Shown here piece after piece: positions 16,749 through 26,645 of a stretch of 64,000 nucleotides of DNA. The notes under the pieces were generated by a model, which was not told the origin of the DNA, made no database searches, and worked only from the letters and a program-made list of their open reading frames with translations. Made by a program: the position numbers and the translations under genes. The DNA comes from Pseudomonas sp. Irchel s3h14 (GTDB lineage Bacteria > Pseudomonadota > Gammaproteobacteria > Pseudomonadales > Pseudomonadaceae). Location of the stretch: the NCBI RefSeq assembly GCF_900187425.1, contig NZ_FYDJ01000003.1, positions 398,987-462,986 on the forward strand. Direction: 5' to 3'. The stretch's first letter is position 1. Each line of letters opens with the position of its first letter.

Positions 16749-17243
16749 ATGCTCAGTCAGCGGCGCGTCTTTCAAACCCTCACCCTGCTCCTGTTTCTGG
16801 GGCTCGGCGGCTGCGCGTCCTGGTTCGGCGATGATCTGCCTGAGCCGCAGGTGCATCTGGTCAAGGTCGAAGTGGTCCAGGCCAAACTGATGCAGCAGCG
16901 ATTCCTGCTGCACTTTCGCGTGGACAACCCTAACGACAGCGACCTGACGGTGCGGGGCATCGAGTACCGCATTCACTTGGGCGACATGCTGCTGACTGAA
17001 GGTGAGCACGAACACTGGTTCACCGTTGGGCCCAAGCGCAGTGCCTACTTCAAAGTGCCGATCCGCACCAACCTGTGGCCCAAGGTGCGGGATCTGGTGA
17101 AACTGCTGAAAAAACCCGACCAGCCGATTCCCTATCGTCTGGAAGGTGAACTGGAAACCGGTTTATTCATCGCGCACTACGTGCACCTGGCGCGCAATGG
17201 CGTGATAATCGCCGCCGATTTAATTCCGGAGCAAAACCGATGA
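16749..17243 (+). CDS. LEA type 2 lipoprotein (WHy domain)
   Basis: A 164-residue lipoprotein with lipobox LGGC (cysteine near residue 21). The rest is a WHy/LEA14-type beta-sandwich: [42 protein letters not shown], with the NPN motif that marks the family. Members are linked to desiccation or stress tolerance by family membership only. The start ATG 16749 follows GGAAGGAG. Its stop overlaps the next ATG (ATGA), so the pair is coupled. Confidence 0.88.
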   Translation: MLSQRRVFQTLTLLLFLGLGGCASWFGDDLPEPQVHLVKVEVVQAKLMQQRFLLHFRVDNPNDSDLTVRGIEYRIHLGDMLLTEGEHEHWFTVGPKRSAYFKVPIRTNLWPKVRDLVKLLKKPDQPIPYRLEGELETGLFIAHYVHLARNGVIIAADLIPEQNR

Positions 17244-17449
17244 CCCAGCAACCCCATGTCCATGGCCCTGACTGCAACCACGATCATGACCATCACGACC
17301 ACCATGATCACGACCATGGCCATGTCCACGGCCCGAACTGCGGCCACGCCCACCAGGAACCGGTGCGCAACGCCCTGAAAGACGTCGGCCGCAACGACCC
17401 TTGCCCATGCGGCAACGGCAAGAAATTCAAGAAGTGCCACGGCGCTTGA
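17240..17449 (+). CDS. His-rich SEC-C metal-binding protein
   Basis: A 69-residue protein with a run of about 30 residues dominated by His, Asp and Gly ([14 protein letters not shown]...), which should bind Zn, Ni or Cu. A C-terminal SEC-C motif follows ([14 protein letters not shown], where His takes the last zinc position). It overlaps the LEA lipoprotein gene by four bases. A metal-storage or metal-delivery role is inferred. Confidence 0.85.
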   Translation: MTQQPHVHGPDCNHDHDHHDHHDHDHGHVHGPNCGHAHQEPVRNALKDVGRNDPCPCGNGKKFKKCHGA

Positions 17450-17513
17450 TGCTTCGGGTGGAGATGTTCTTCGCCTGTTGAATCGCTATCGCAATTTGTT
17501 GCGTAGCAGATCC

Positions 17514-17604
17514 CTGTAGGAGCATGGCTTGCCCGCGATTGGGTCGCCGCGGTGTATCAGATGGACCGCATCATCGTTCATCGCGGGCAAGCCTTGCTCC
17601 TACA
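17514..17604. repeat. REP-type inverted repeat (TGTAGGAGC class)
   Basis: CTGTAGGAGCATGGCTTGCC and its inverse complement about 60 bases on. The element runs a few bases into the 3' end of the following cysteine-hydrolase gene. Confidence 0.85.
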
Positions 17605-18148
17605 AAATCTGTGCGGTGCTGACGACCGTCGCATATTCCCCATGCAGATTGCCCAACGACATCGCATGCACTTCTTCAGCTGAATGGGCGTTGCCAAAAT
17701 AATCGGCCTTGTCGAACGTAAAGCACGCATCCTCCGCCACCCACGTTTCAAACCCCAGATTCCCGGCCGTTCGCGCCGTGGATTCCATCGAGTTGTTGGT
17801 CGCTACGCCGACAATGACCAACTGATCGATCCCTGCCTCTCGCAAACTCGCTTCCAGCCCCGTCGCACAAAACGCATCCGGCACCTGCTTTTGAATAAGC
17901 TGCTCACCGGTCTGTGGCAGAAACCGCTCCTGAAAGTCCACCCCCGATTGCTGCGGCCAGAACACTGAGTCGGGAGAACGGGACAGGTGCTGTACATGAA
18001 TGACCGGTCGCCCGGTTCGACGCCAATGCCCTAGCAAATCGAGGATTCGCTGCTCGGCCTGAAGATTATTTCGGCGACCGAGTTTGGGATGCAGGATGCC
18101 TTTTTGTTGATCGATGATGATCAGCGCCGCGTTTGTTTTGAGCTCCAT
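17600..18148 (-). CDS. Isochorismatase-family cysteine hydrolase
   Basis: A protein of about 182 residues. The start is taken at MELKTNAALIIIDQQKG; five further codons are open upstream without a clear ribosome site. The isochorismatase-like triad is visible: Asp in IIIDQQ, Lys in QKQVPDAFCAT, and Cys-position residues near VIVGVATNNSMESTARTAGNLG. In that last stretch the usual Cys (VxTxxCV) reads NNSMEST, so the nucleophile is replaced. Activity is therefore uncertain. The 3' end overlaps a REP element, whose sequence supplies the last codons. Confidence 0.78.
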   Translation of the reverse strand: MELKTNAALIIIDQQKGILHPKLGRRNNLQAEQRILDLLGHWRRTGRPVIHVQHLSRSPDSVFWPQQSGVDFQERFLPQTGEQLIQKQVPDAFCATGLEASLREAGIDQLVIVGVATNNSMESTARTAGNLGFETWVAEDACFTFDKADYFGNAHSAEEVHAMSLGNLHGEYATVVSTAQIL

Positions 18149-18294
18149 GCCGTTTTTTCTCATGCGGGGTCATTGAATTCCCCACACTTCAGCATCACCT
18201 CCTCCTACAGGCAAGCTATCGAACGCAAACAGGACGACCTGATGCCGGCGTTTGCTGTCCGCAAGTAACGACATCTTTTGATTTGGAGTACTCC

Positions 18295-18939
18295 ATGATC
18301 GACCTGTATTACTGGACCACCCCCAACGGCCACAAAATCTCGATATTCCTGGAAGAAGCCGGCCTGCCCTACAACGTTCACCCGATCAACATCAGCCAGA
18401 ACGACCAGTTCAAACCCGAATTTCTGAAAATCTCCCCGAACAACAAAATTCCGGCCATCGTCGATCCCGAACCGGCCGATGGCGGTGAGCCATTGGCACT
18501 GTTCGAGTCCGGGGCGATTCTGTTGTACCTGGCAGAGAAAACCGGCAAGTTCCTGCCCAAAGACTTGCGTGGTCGCCAGCAAGCGCTGCAATGGTTGTTC
18601 TGGCAGATGGGCGGTCTGGGGCCGATGGCCGGGCAGAATCATCACTTCAGTCGGTTCGCGCCGGAGAAAATCCCCTACGCGATCAAGCGCTACATCGACG
18701 AGACCGCCCGCCTCTACGGGGTACTCGACAAGCAGCTGGCCGATAAAGACTTCGTCGCCGGCAGCGAATACAGCATTGCCGACATGGCAATCTACCCGTG
18801 GATCGTTTCCCACAAGTGGCAGAACCAGAACCTGGAAGACTTCCCCAACGTGCTGCGCTGGTTCAACCACATCCAGAGCCGTCCGGCGACGGTGAAGGCG
18901 TATGCCCTCGCGGCCAAGGTCAATCCGCCTAAATCCTGA
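18295..18939 (+). CDS. Glutathione S-transferase, YfcG/Nu-class
   Basis: A 214-residue protein. An N-terminal thioredoxin fold (IDLYYWTTPNGHKISIFLEEAGLPY) carries the T-P-N-G motif of Nu-class enzymes, followed by NNKIPAIVDP and FESGAILLYLAEKTG, the glutathione site. The helical C-terminal domain carries YSIADMAIYPW. Enzymes of this class bind two glutathiones and act as disulfide reductases. The start ATG 18295 lies behind GGAG; the upstream TTG reading is rejected. Confidence 0.92.
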   Translation: MIDLYYWTTPNGHKISIFLEEAGLPYNVHPINISQNDQFKPEFLKISPNNKIPAIVDPEPADGGEPLALFESGAILLYLAEKTGKFLPKDLRGRQQALQWLFWQMGGLGPMAGQNHHFSRFAPEKIPYAIKRYIDETARLYGVLDKQLADKDFVAGSEYSIADMAIYPWIVSHKWQNQNLEDFPNVLRWFNHIQSRPATVKAYALAAKVNPPKS

Positions 18940-18950
18940 CCCCTTCCTAC

Positions 18951-19061
18951 GATCGTTCCCACGCTCCGCGTGGGAATGCAGCCCGTGACGCTCCGCGTCA
19001 CATCTACAGCCGAACGCAGAGCGTCCGTTGAGGCATTCCCACGCAGAGCGTGGGAACGATC
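18951..19061. repeat. Long palindromic element, GATCGTTCCCACGC class
   Basis: Second copy of the element seen at 12630, slightly longer in its centre, between the GST gene and quiP. Confidence 0.87.
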
Positions 19062-19155
19062 ACTGAAGAAATAACCCCGCCGCCGCTTGCGCGGGCACCT
19101 CCTGCTCACTAACGTAGCGCCTTTATTGCGCCTCTACCCCCGCAGGAGCTTTGCC

Positions 19156-21606
19156 ATGGCCTCGCCAGCCCTTACACATTTTCTTCCCCGGTTCGGCGTT
19201 GCCGCAGCAGTGGCCGGTGTTTTGAGCCTGACCGGTTGTCAGACCTGGAACACCCAGGACACCCTCCCGCCAACCACCGGTGTGCAGCCGCTCAAGGGCT
19301 TGGCGCAGAACGTTTCGGTGCGCCGCAATGCCATGGGCATGCCGTTGATCGAAAGCAACACCTTCCACGACGCGCTGTTCACCCTGGGTTACGTCCACGC
19401 CACCGACCGCATCACGCAGATGGTCACTCTGCGCCTGTTGGCTCAGGGCCGTTTGTCGGAGATGTCCGGTTCGGACCTGCTGGACGCTGACCGCTACATG
19501 CGCGCCGTCAACCTGAAGAAAAGCGCAGGCGAGCTGTACAAGGCGTCTTCGCCGCGCCTCAAACGCTTCTTCGAAGTCTATGCCCGCGGCGTCAACGCCT
19601 ACCTGTTCCGCTATCGCGACAAACTGCCGGCGGACCTCGCGGCCACCGGCTACAAGCCTGAATACTGGAAGCCGGAAGATTCGGCGCTGATTTTCTGCCT
19701 GCTGAACTTCAGCCAATCGGCGAACCTGCCGGAAGAGATTTCGTCGCTGATGCTGGCCCAGACCGTCAGCACCGACAAGCTCGCATGGCTGACCCCGTCC
19801 GCTCCCGATGAAAAGCTGCCGCTGGCCGAAGCTGAAAAACTTCAGGGCATCAAGCTCAACGGGCAAATCCCGGGCCTGGCCGAGATCAGCAAAGCCACGA
19901 GCCAACTGTCCGATCTGAACCTGCTGGGCGCCACCTCGTCGAACAACTGGGCGATCGGCCCGCAACGCAGCCGCAGCGGCAAAAGCCTGCTGGCCAGCGA
20001 CAGCCATGGACCACTGGGCGTGCCGTCGTTGTTCAGCTACGTGCAGATTCGCGCGCCGAAGTACCAGGCTTCTGGTGTGACAATTGCCGGTTTGCCGATG
20101 GTGCTTGGCGGTTTCAACGGCAAAGTGGCCTGGAGCATGACCACCGTCATGGGTGACAACCAGGACCTGTTCCTGGAAAAAATCAAACGCCAGGGCAACA
20201 GTCTTTCCTACGAGGTGGGCGGCAAATGGCAGCCGGCGATCGTGCGAAACGAAACCTACTTCGTCAAAGGCCAGCGGCCGATTCGCGAAGTGGTGTACGA
20301 AACCCGCCATGGCCCGCTGCTTAACAGTGCCCAAGGCACGACGCTGGCTAACGGTTTCGGCCTGGCCTTGCAGTCGCCGAACTTCACCGATGACAAGACC
20401 CTGGACGCGTTTTTCGACCTGTCCCGCGCCCAGACCGTCGAGAAAGCCTCGGACGCCAGCCGCGAAATCCGCGCCATCGCGCTGAACCTGGTATTCGCCG
20501 ACGCCAGCAACATCGGCTGGCAAGTCACCGGTCGCTTCCCGAACCGTCGCGAAGGCGAAGGCCTGCTGCCGTCGCCGGGCTGGGAAGGTCGTTACGATTG
20601 GGATGGTTACGCCGATCCGATGCTCCATCCCTATGACCAGGATCCGGCCCAAGGCTGGCTCGGCACTGCCAACCAGCGCGTCATTCCCCATGGCTACGGC
20701 ATGCAGTTGTCCAATTCATGGTCGGCGCCGGAACGTGGCGAACGCCTGGCCGAACTGGCGGGAGTGGGAAAACACGACACACGCAGCCTGATCGCCATGC
20801 AATACGACCAGACCACCACTTTCGCTGCCAAGCTGAAGAAAATGTTCGAAGCACCGGGCATGTCGCAACCGCTCAAGCAGGCCATTGAAGCATTGCCTGT
20901 GGCGGATCGCGGCAAGGCTCGCGAGGCGTATACCCGCCTGATGGCCTTCGACGGAAAACTCAGCCCGACCTCGACCGATGCGGCGATTTATGAGCTGTTC
21001 CTCCAGCAAAGCACCCAGCAAATATTCCTCGACGAACTGGGCCCGGAAAGCAGTCCGGCGTGGAAAGCCTTTATCGCCAACGGCAAGTTGTCCTACGCGG
21101 CCCAGGCTGATCACCTGCTGGGGCGTGAGGACAGTCCGTTCTGGGATGACGCTCGCACACCGCAGAAAGAAGATAAACCGGCGATTCTCGCTCGCTGCCT
21201 GGCAGCCGCGATCAGCGCGGGCGACAGCCAGTTGGGCGGCGATCACAAAGCCTGGCAGTGGGGCAAGCTGCACCGCTACGAATGGAAAAACGCCAGTGGC
21301 CAGACGGTGCGCGGTCCGCTTGCGGCCGGCGGCGACCACACCACGCTGAATACAGCTGCATTCGCCTGGGGTCAGGATTTCAACACCACCCTGGCACCGG
21401 CCATGCGCTTTATCGTCGACTTCGGCCAGGCCGAACCGCTGATGGGGCAGAACGGTACCGGGCAATCCGGTAATCCGGCGAGTCCGAACTACCTCGACAG
21501 CATTGATCCGTGGCTGAAGGGGCAATACATGAGTTTGCCAATGCAGCCGCAGAACTTTGACAAGGTGTATGGGAAGACGCGGTTGACGCTGACTCCTGGC
21601 AAGTAA
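19156..21606 (+). CDS. quiP: Acyl-homoserine lactone acylase QuiP (penicillin acylase family)
   Basis: An 816-residue Ntn hydrolase expected to remove the acyl chain of AHL signals in the periplasm or envelope. The start is ATG 19156 behind AGGAG. Signal peptide with lipobox-like SLTGC (Cys28). The order is alpha chain, spacer, then the autocatalytic site at about Ser262 ([17 protein letters not shown]), then the beta chain ([46 protein letters not shown]). It matches my memory of P. aeruginosa QuiP along its length, with about 30 residues missing before AAGGDHTTL. No luxI/luxR pair is seen nearby. Confidence 0.9.
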   Translation: MASPALTHFLPRFGVAAAVAGVLSLTGCQTWNTQDTLPPTTGVQPLKGLAQNVSVRRNAMGMPLIESNTFHDALFTLGYVHATDRITQMVTLRLLAQGRLSEMSGSDLLDADRYMRAVNLKKSAGELYKASSPRLKRFFEVYARGVNAYLFRYRDKLPADLAATGYKPEYWKPEDSALIFCLLNFSQSANLPEEISSLMLAQTVSTDKLAWLTPSAPDEKLPLAEAEKLQGIKLNGQIPGLAEISKATSQLSDLNLLGATSSNNWAIGPQRSRSGKSLLASDSHGPLGVPSLFSYVQIRAPKYQASGVTIAGLPMVLGGFNGKVAWSMTTVMGDNQDLFLEKIKRQGNSLSYEVGGKWQPAIVRNETYFVKGQRPIREVVYETRHGPLLNSAQGTTLANGFGLALQSPNFTDDKTLDAFFDLSRAQTVEKASDASREIRAIALNLVFADASNIGWQVTGRFPNRREGEGLLPSPGWEGRYDWDGYADPMLHPYDQDPAQGWLGTANQRVIPHGYGMQLSNSWSAPERGERLAELAGVGKHDTRSLIAMQYDQTTTFAAKLKKMFEAPGMSQPLKQAIEALPVADRGKAREAYTRLMAFDGKLSPTSTDAAIYELFLQQSTQQIFLDELGPESSPAWKAFIANGKLSYAAQADHLLGREDSPFWDDARTPQKEDKPAILARCLAAAISAGDSQLGGDHKAWQWGKLHRYEWKNASGQTVRGPLAAGGDHTTLNTAAFAWGQDFNTTLAPAMRFIVDFGQAEPLMGQNGTGQSGNPASPNYLDSIDPWLKGQYMSLPMQPQNFDKVYGKTRLTLTPGK

Positions 21607-21620
21607 TTCCGCCTCCACCT

Positions 21621-21722
21621 GATCGTTCCCGCGCTCCGCGTGGGAATGCAGCCCGTGACGCTCCGCGTCACTGGACGCGGAGCGTCCCTAGAGGCGTTAC
21701 CACGCAGAGCGTGGGAACGATC
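21621..21722. repeat. Long palindromic element, GATCGTTCCCACGC class
   Basis: Third copy, about 102 bases, between quiP and the ligase-associated pseudogene. Confidence 0.87.
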
Positions 21723-21801
21723 TGAATCCCTGAAAAATTAATAGAACTTCTAGCCTCGCGCAAACCTCATAGCAAACAAGTCCCTCCATTTTGGTAACAA
21801 C

Positions 21802-22334
21802 ATGGATCTTGTTATCGCGCGTCCTGAAGGTCATGGCGTCACCTTGAGTTTTCACCCCCGCCGGCAATGTCCTCGGCTCGGCACAGGTGCGTCTGGAATA
21901 CGGCGGCGAAGTCTGGGTCGCCTCGGGCGACTACAAGATCGAGCCCGACGGCACCTGCGCGCCATTCGAACCGGTGCGCTGCGATACCTTCATCACTGAA
22001 TCGACCTTCGGCCTGCCGATTTATCGCTGGCAACCCCAGGCGCACGTCTTCGCCGAGATCAATCAGTGGTGGCAAGCGTTTGCGTGGCACGCGGCGGCGA
22101 CGTGGAGTGGATCGTGGCTTCGTACTGTCTGACCACGCCGACTGGCCCGGCCTGCTCTGGGCCATCGAACAGACCGGTGCTGAGCGAGTGAGGGTGACCC
22201 ACGGTTCGGTCGGGGTACTGGTGCGCCATCTGCGCGAACAGGGCCTCGATGCCATGAGTTTCAGCACCGAGTACGGCGACGATGAGGAAGAAAACGCAGC
22301 CGTCGAACCCGAGAGCGCCGAGGTGCTGCCATGA
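21802..22334 (+). pseudogene. Ligase-associated DNA exonuclease, decayed
   Basis: Fragments in two frames match the metallo-beta-lactamase exonuclease (mRNA 3'-processing-factor-like) that normally precedes this type of ligase. The original start MDLVIARPEG is joined directly to VTLSFHP, so the stretch holding the HxHxDH metal site is deleted. An extra C in a run of five near 21856 shifts the frame. The intact-looking segment VRLEYGGEVWVASGDYK...STFGLPIYRWQPQA then runs to a second deletion near WWQAFA. The C-terminal RGTRRRRGVDRGFVLSDHADWPGLLWAIEQTGAERV ends at 22334, overlapping the ligase ATG. It cannot make an active enzyme. Confidence 0.88.
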
Positions 22335-24019
22335 AGGCGTTCGCCGATTTGTATGCCGAACTCGATGCCACGACGTCGAGCAACGCCAAACTGGCGGCGA
22401 TGCAACACTACTTCGCCGAGGCCGCGCCGGAAGATGCCGCATGGGCTGTTTACTTTTTGTCCTGCGGGCGACCTCGACAACTGGTGCCGGTGCGCATCCT
22501 GCGAGAGTTGGCGGTGGAGATCTCCGGCCTCGCGCCGTGGCTGTTCGAAGAGAGTTATCAGGCGGTCGGCGATCTGGCGGAAACCATTTCGCTGGTGCTG
22601 CCCGAGGCGCTTCACAGCTCCAACGATGGATTGGCGGTGTGGATTGAAGACAAACTGCTGCCGCTGCGCGGTGAAACCCCGCAAGTCCTCGCCGAGCGAC
22701 TGCCTGCCCTGTGGTCGCAACTGGACCGCCAGAGCCTGATGCTGTGCATCAAACTGATCACCGGCAGCTTCCGCGTCGGGGTCTCCAAGTTGCTGGTTAC
22801 CCGCGCCTTGGCGGCCATGGCCGGGCTCGACAGCAAACGCGTCGCCCAGCGACTGGTGGGTTACACCGACCTGTCCAACCGCCCGAGCGCGTTGGGTTAT
22901 TTGAAGTTGATCGCCGCCGAATCGTCTGACGAACATGCCAAACGGGGCGGTCAGCCTTACCCGTTTTTCCTGGCCCACGCGCTATCACAACCCGTTGAAC
23001 AATTCGAAGCCCTGCTCGGCCCGGCCAGCGATTGGCAAGTGGAATGGAAGTGGGATGGTATTCGCGCCCAGGTGGTCAAACGCGACGGGCGACTGTGGAT
23101 CTGGTCGCGAGGTGAAGAGCTGGTCACCGAGCGCTTCCCAGAACTCGACAGTCTGGTTCACTGCTTGCCCGAGGGTACGGTGATCGACGGTGAAATCGTT
23201 GCCTGGAAAACCGAACAACCCACCACCGGGGATGCCTTCAACCCTCATCCCCCGGCTTCACTCGCGGTAAAGCCTTTCGCGCTGCTGCAACAGCGGATCG
23301 GCCGTAAAACCCTGGACAAAAAAATCCTCGAAGAAGTGCCGGTGGTGATCCTCGCCTACGACCTGCTGGAATGGCAGGGTGAAGACTGGCGTAATCAGCC
23401 TCAGTCCAGGCGTCGCACTCAACTGGAGCACGTCGTCACCCGCTGCAACAACCCGGTATTACTCATCTCACCGGTGCTCACCGGCGAAGACTGGTTCGAC
23501 CTCGCCCGACAACGGCAAGCCTCCCGCAAGCTCGGTGTCGAAGGCATGATGCTCAAGGCCTGGGATGCGCTGTATGGCGTCGGGCGGACCAAGGACATGG
23601 GCGTCTGGTGGAAATGGAAAGTCGACCCGTTCAGCGTTGACGCGGTGCTGATTTATGCGCAACGCGGCCATGGTCGTCGCGCCAGTCTCTACAGCGATTT
23701 CACCTTCGCCGTGTGGGACGGGCCGCCTGACGCGAGCGAACGCGCACTGGTGCCGTTCGCCAAGGCTTATTCGGGGCTGACCGACGAAGAAATGCGCCAG
23801 GTCGACAGCATCGTGCGCAAGACCACCGTAGAGACATTCGGGCCGGTGAGCAGTGTGACGCCGAGTCTGGTGTTTGAACTGGGATTTGAAGGTATCGCTC
23901 TGTCCAAACGACACAAGAGCGGGATTGCGGTGCGGTTTCCGAGGATGCTGCGCTGGCGGCAGGATAAGTCGGTTGAGGAAGCGGACAATTTAGGAACGTT
24001 GCAGGATTTACTCGGCTGA
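22331..24019 (+). CDS. ATP-dependent DNA ligase
   Basis: A 562-residue ligase. The adenylated lysine is Lys240 in VEWKWDGIRAQ (KxDG). It has an N-terminal DNA-binding domain (residues 1-210) and C-terminal OB-fold motifs (VDAVLIYAQRGHGRR, FTFAVWDG, RFPRMLRWRQDK). No Ku-like, nuclease or primase domain is present. Such ligases normally sit in a set with an exonuclease, a DEXH (Lhr-like) helicase and a phosphoesterase. Here only the broken exonuclease precedes it, the helicase and phosphoesterase are absent, and a REP element follows. The ATG overlaps the pseudogene stop. Confidence 0.93.
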   Translation: MKAFADLYAELDATTSSNAKLAAMQHYFAEAAPEDAAWAVYFLSCGRPRQLVPVRILRELAVEISGLAPWLFEESYQAVGDLAETISLVLPEALHSSNDGLAVWIEDKLLPLRGETPQVLAERLPALWSQLDRQSLMLCIKLITGSFRVGVSKLLVTRALAAMAGLDSKRVAQRLVGYTDLSNRPSALGYLKLIAAESSDEHAKRGGQPYPFFLAHALSQPVEQFEALLGPASDWQVEWKWDGIRAQVVKRDGRLWIWSRGEELVTERFPELDSLVHCLPEGTVIDGEIVAWKTEQPTTGDAFNPHPPASLAVKPFALLQQRIGRKTLDKKILEEVPVVILAYDLLEWQGEDWRNQPQSRRRTQLEHVVTRCNNPVLLISPVLTGEDWFDLARQRQASRKLGVEGMMLKAWDALYGVGRTKDMGVWWKWKVDPFSVDAVLIYAQRGHGRRASLYSDFTFAVWDGPPDASERALVPFAKAYSGLTDEEMRQVDSIVRKTTVETFGPVSSVTPSLVFELGFEGIALSKRHKSGIAVRFPRMLRWRQDKSVEEADNLGTLQDLLG

Positions 24020-24040
24020 CGATCAGTTAGAACCCTTCCA

Positions 24041-24146
24041 GATCGTTCCCACGCTCCGCGTGGTAACGCAGCCCGGGACGCTCCGCGTCCCAGATTGGAC
24101 GCAGAGCGTCCATGGAGGCATTCCCACGCAGAGCGTGGGAACGATC
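24041..24146. repeat. Long palindromic element, GATCGTTCCCACGC class
   Basis: Fourth copy, directly after the ligase gene. The remaining 200 bases to aotJ hold only its leader and promoter region, with no gene. Confidence 0.87.
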
Positions 24147-24346
24147 AGTTACGCCCCTTATCGGTGCAGCTGTTTTCCGGCGCCCGTTTTCGTGCACAAA
24201 TCCCTCCTTGCCATTTCTTGAATCACCTTTTAAAACACTTGTTCGGGACTCTGGTTCGGAAATTGCTACTTTCATAGGGTCTTACGCTTTCCAGTAACAA
24301 TAATTCTGCGCCACAAGCGCTCATATTGGTTTTTAGGGATTGAATA

Positions 24347-25129
24347 ATGAAAAAAGCATTGCTGACCCTTTCTGCACTGGCGTTGTGCATGGCAGCCGGT
24401 TCCGCGCTGGCCAAGGAATACAAGGAATTGCGTTTTGGCGTTGATCCTTCCTACGCTCCGTTTGAGTCAAAAGCGGCTGACGGTAGCCTGGTAGGCTTCG
24501 ACATCGATCTGGGTAACGCGATCTGCGCCGAGCTGAAGGTCAAGTGCAAATGGGTCGAAAGCGATTTCGACGGCATGATTCCGGGCCTGAAGGCCAATAA
24601 ATTCGACGGTGTGATCTCTTCGATGACCGTCACCCCGGCCCGCGAAAAAGTCATCGACTTCTCTGACGAGCTGTTCTCCGGCCCAACCGCCTACGTATTC
24701 AAGAAAGGTTCCGGCCTGACCGAAGACGTCGCTTCGCTGAAGGGCAAGACCGTCGGCTACGAGCAAGGCACCATTCAGGAAGCCTATGCCAAAGCCGTTC
24801 TGGACAAGGCTGGCGTGAAAACCCAGGCCTATCAGAACCAGGATCAGGTGTATTCCGACCTGACTTCCGGTCGCCTCGACGCGGCGATTCAGGACATGCT
24901 GCAAGCCGAACTGGGCTTTTTGAAGTCGCCAAAAGGCGAGGGCTACGAAGTCAGCAAGCCGGTGGACAGTGAATTGCTGCCAGCCAAAACAGCTATCGGT
25001 ATCTCTAAAGGTAACAAAGACCTCAAAGACCTTTTGAATAAAGGTATCAAAGCGTTACACGACGATGGCACCTACGCCACCATTCAGAAGAAACACTTTG
25101 GCGATCTGAATCTGTACAGCGGCAAATAA
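24347..25129 (+). CDS. aotJ: Arginine/ornithine ABC transporter, substrate-binding protein
   Basis: A 260-residue periplasmic binding protein. The signal peptide KKALLTLSALALCMAAGSALA is cleaved before KEYKEL. SBP_bac_3 motifs are LRFGVDPSYAPFESKAADGSLVGFDIDLGNAIC, WVESDFDGMIPGLKANKFD and SSMTVTPAREKVIDFS. It is the first gene of an aotJQMOP-like operon importing basic amino acids. A terminator-like hairpin at 25136-25163 follows the gene and should let it be expressed above the permease genes. Confidence 0.9.
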   Translation: MKKALLTLSALALCMAAGSALAKEYKELRFGVDPSYAPFESKAADGSLVGFDIDLGNAICAELKVKCKWVESDFDGMIPGLKANKFDGVISSMTVTPAREKVIDFSDELFSGPTAYVFKKGSGLTEDVASLKGKTVGYEQGTIQEAYAKAVLDKAGVKTQAYQNQDQVYSDLTSGRLDAAIQDMLQAELGFLKSPKGEGYEVSKPVDSELLPAKTAIGISKGNKDLKDLLNKGIKALHDDGTYATIQKKHFGDLNLYSGK

Positions 25130-25135
25130 TGCCCG

Positions 25136-25163
25136 GCGCCCATCTTGCGATGGGCGCTTTTTT
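25136..25163 (+). terminator. Intra-operon attenuating hairpin after aotJ
   Basis: GCGCCCATC-ttgc-GATGGGCGC followed by six Ts. It lies between the binding-protein gene and the permease genes and probably causes partial termination. Confidence 0.8.
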
Positions 25164-25185
25164 CATCCGATCAGGTTGCTGATTT

Positions 25186-25914
25186 ATGTTCGAAAACCTA
25201 TTACAAAACCTGGGGCTCTCAGCCTTCAGCCTCCAGGGCTTCGGTCCGTTGCTGATGGAAGGCACCTGGATGACCATCAAATTGTCGGTGTTGTCGCTGT
25301 TGGTGGCCGTATTGCTCGGGCTGCTCGGCGCCAGTGCCAAGCTGTCAAAAGTCAAACTGGTGCGAATACCGGCCCAGCTCTACACCACGCTGATTCGCGG
25401 TGTGCCGGACCTGGTGCTGATGCTGTTGATCTTCTACAGCCTGCAGACCTGGCTGACGTCGTTTACCGACTTCATGGAATGGGAATACATCGAGATCAAC
25501 CCGTTCAGCGCCGGGGTCATCACCCTGGGCTTCATTTATGGCGCGTATTTCACCGAAACCTTCCGTGGCGCGATTCTCTCGGTGCCACGGGGCCAGGTCG
25601 AAGCGGCGACCGCGTATGGCCTCAAGCGCGGCCAGCGTTTCTGGATCGTGGTGTTCCCGCAGATGATGCGTTTTGCCCTGCCGGGTATCGGTAACAACTG
25701 GATGGTGATGCTCAAGGCCACCGCACTGGTCTCGATCATCGGCCTCGCCGACCTGGTCAAGGCGGCGCAGGATGCCGGTAAAAGCACTTATCAGCTGTTC
25801 TACTTCCTGGTGCTTGCAGCGCTGATTTACCTGCTGATCACCAGCGCCTCCAACTTCGTCCTGCGCTGGCTCGAACGCCGCTATGCCGCCGGTTCCCGGG
25901 AGGCCGTACGATGA
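25186..25914 (+). CDS. aotQ: Arginine/ornithine ABC transporter permease AotQ
   Basis: A 242-residue inner-membrane permease with about five membrane helices. The ABC-interacting EAA loop is EAATAYGLKRGQRFWIVVFPQMMRFALPG, and TLIRGVPDLVLMLLIFY is typical of HisQ-type permeases. It pairs with AotM and overlaps its start (ATGA at 25911-25914). Confidence 0.93.
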   Translation: MFENLLQNLGLSAFSLQGFGPLLMEGTWMTIKLSVLSLLVAVLLGLLGASAKLSKVKLVRIPAQLYTTLIRGVPDLVLMLLIFYSLQTWLTSFTDFMEWEYIEINPFSAGVITLGFIYGAYFTETFRGAILSVPRGQVEAATAYGLKRGQRFWIVVFPQMMRFALPGIGNNWMVMLKATALVSIIGLADLVKAAQDAGKSTYQLFYFLVLAALIYLLITSASNFVLRWLERRYAAGSREAVR

Positions 25915-26621
25915 TCGAGCTCTTGCAGGAATACTGGAGACCTTTCCTTTATACCGACGGCTACAACATCACCGGCCTGGCCATGACCATGTGGCTGCTC
26001 AGCGCATCGATCTTCATCGGTTTCGTGGTGTCGATCCCGCTGTCCATCGCCCGGGTTTCGCCGCACTTCTACATCCGCTGGCCGGTTCAGTTCTTCACCT
26101 ATCTGTTCAGGGGTACGCCTCTCTATATTCAGTTGCTGATCTGCTACACCGGGATTTACAGTCTGGCCGCCGTGCGCGCCCAACCCGTACTGGATGCGTT
26201 CTTTCGCGATGCGATGAACTGCACGATCCTGGCCTTCGCCCTGAATACCTGCGCCTACACCACGGAGATTTTCGCCGGGGCGATTCGCAGCATGGCGCAT
26301 GGTGAAGTCGAAGCGGCCAAGGCTTACGGTCTGACAGGCTGGAAGCTGTATGCCTACGTGATCATGCCTTCGGCCCTGCGTCGTTCGTTGCCTTATTACA
26401 GCAACGAAGTGATTTTGATGCTGCACTCAACCACCGTGGCCTTCACCGCGACCATCCCGGACGTATTGAAAGTCGCGCGGGACGCCAACTCGGCGACCTT
26501 CCTGACCTTCCAGTCGTTCGGCATCGCTGCGCTGATCTACCTGACCGTTACCTTTGCGCTGGTCGGCCTGTTCCGCCTCGCCGAACGCCGATGGCTGGCC
26601 TTCCTCGGGCCGACCCACTAG
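25911..26621 (+). CDS. aotM: Arginine/ornithine ABC transporter permease AotM
   Basis: A 236-residue HisM-type permease. The EAA loop reads EAAKAYGLTGWKLYAYVIMPSALRRSLPYY, with FRGTPLYIQLLICY upstream. It overlaps AotQ by four bases, and the aotO-like gene follows after 24 bases. Confidence 0.93.
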   Translation: MIELLQEYWRPFLYTDGYNITGLAMTMWLLSASIFIGFVVSIPLSIARVSPHFYIRWPVQFFTYLFRGTPLYIQLLICYTGIYSLAAVRAQPVLDAFFRDAMNCTILAFALNTCAYTTEIFAGAIRSMAHGEVEAAKAYGLTGWKLYAYVIMPSALRRSLPYYSNEVILMLHSTTVAFTATIPDVLKVARDANSATFLTFQSFGIAALIYLTVTFALVGLFRLAERRWLAFLGPTH

Positions 26622-26645
26622 GACCCGCTTTAGGAATAAAGAGAC

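Noticed and set aside
19123..20691. 522-residue - strand ORF inside quiP
   Set aside because: Antisense shadow of a recognised gene in GC-rich DNA; Gln/Arg/Val-rich composition and no family.
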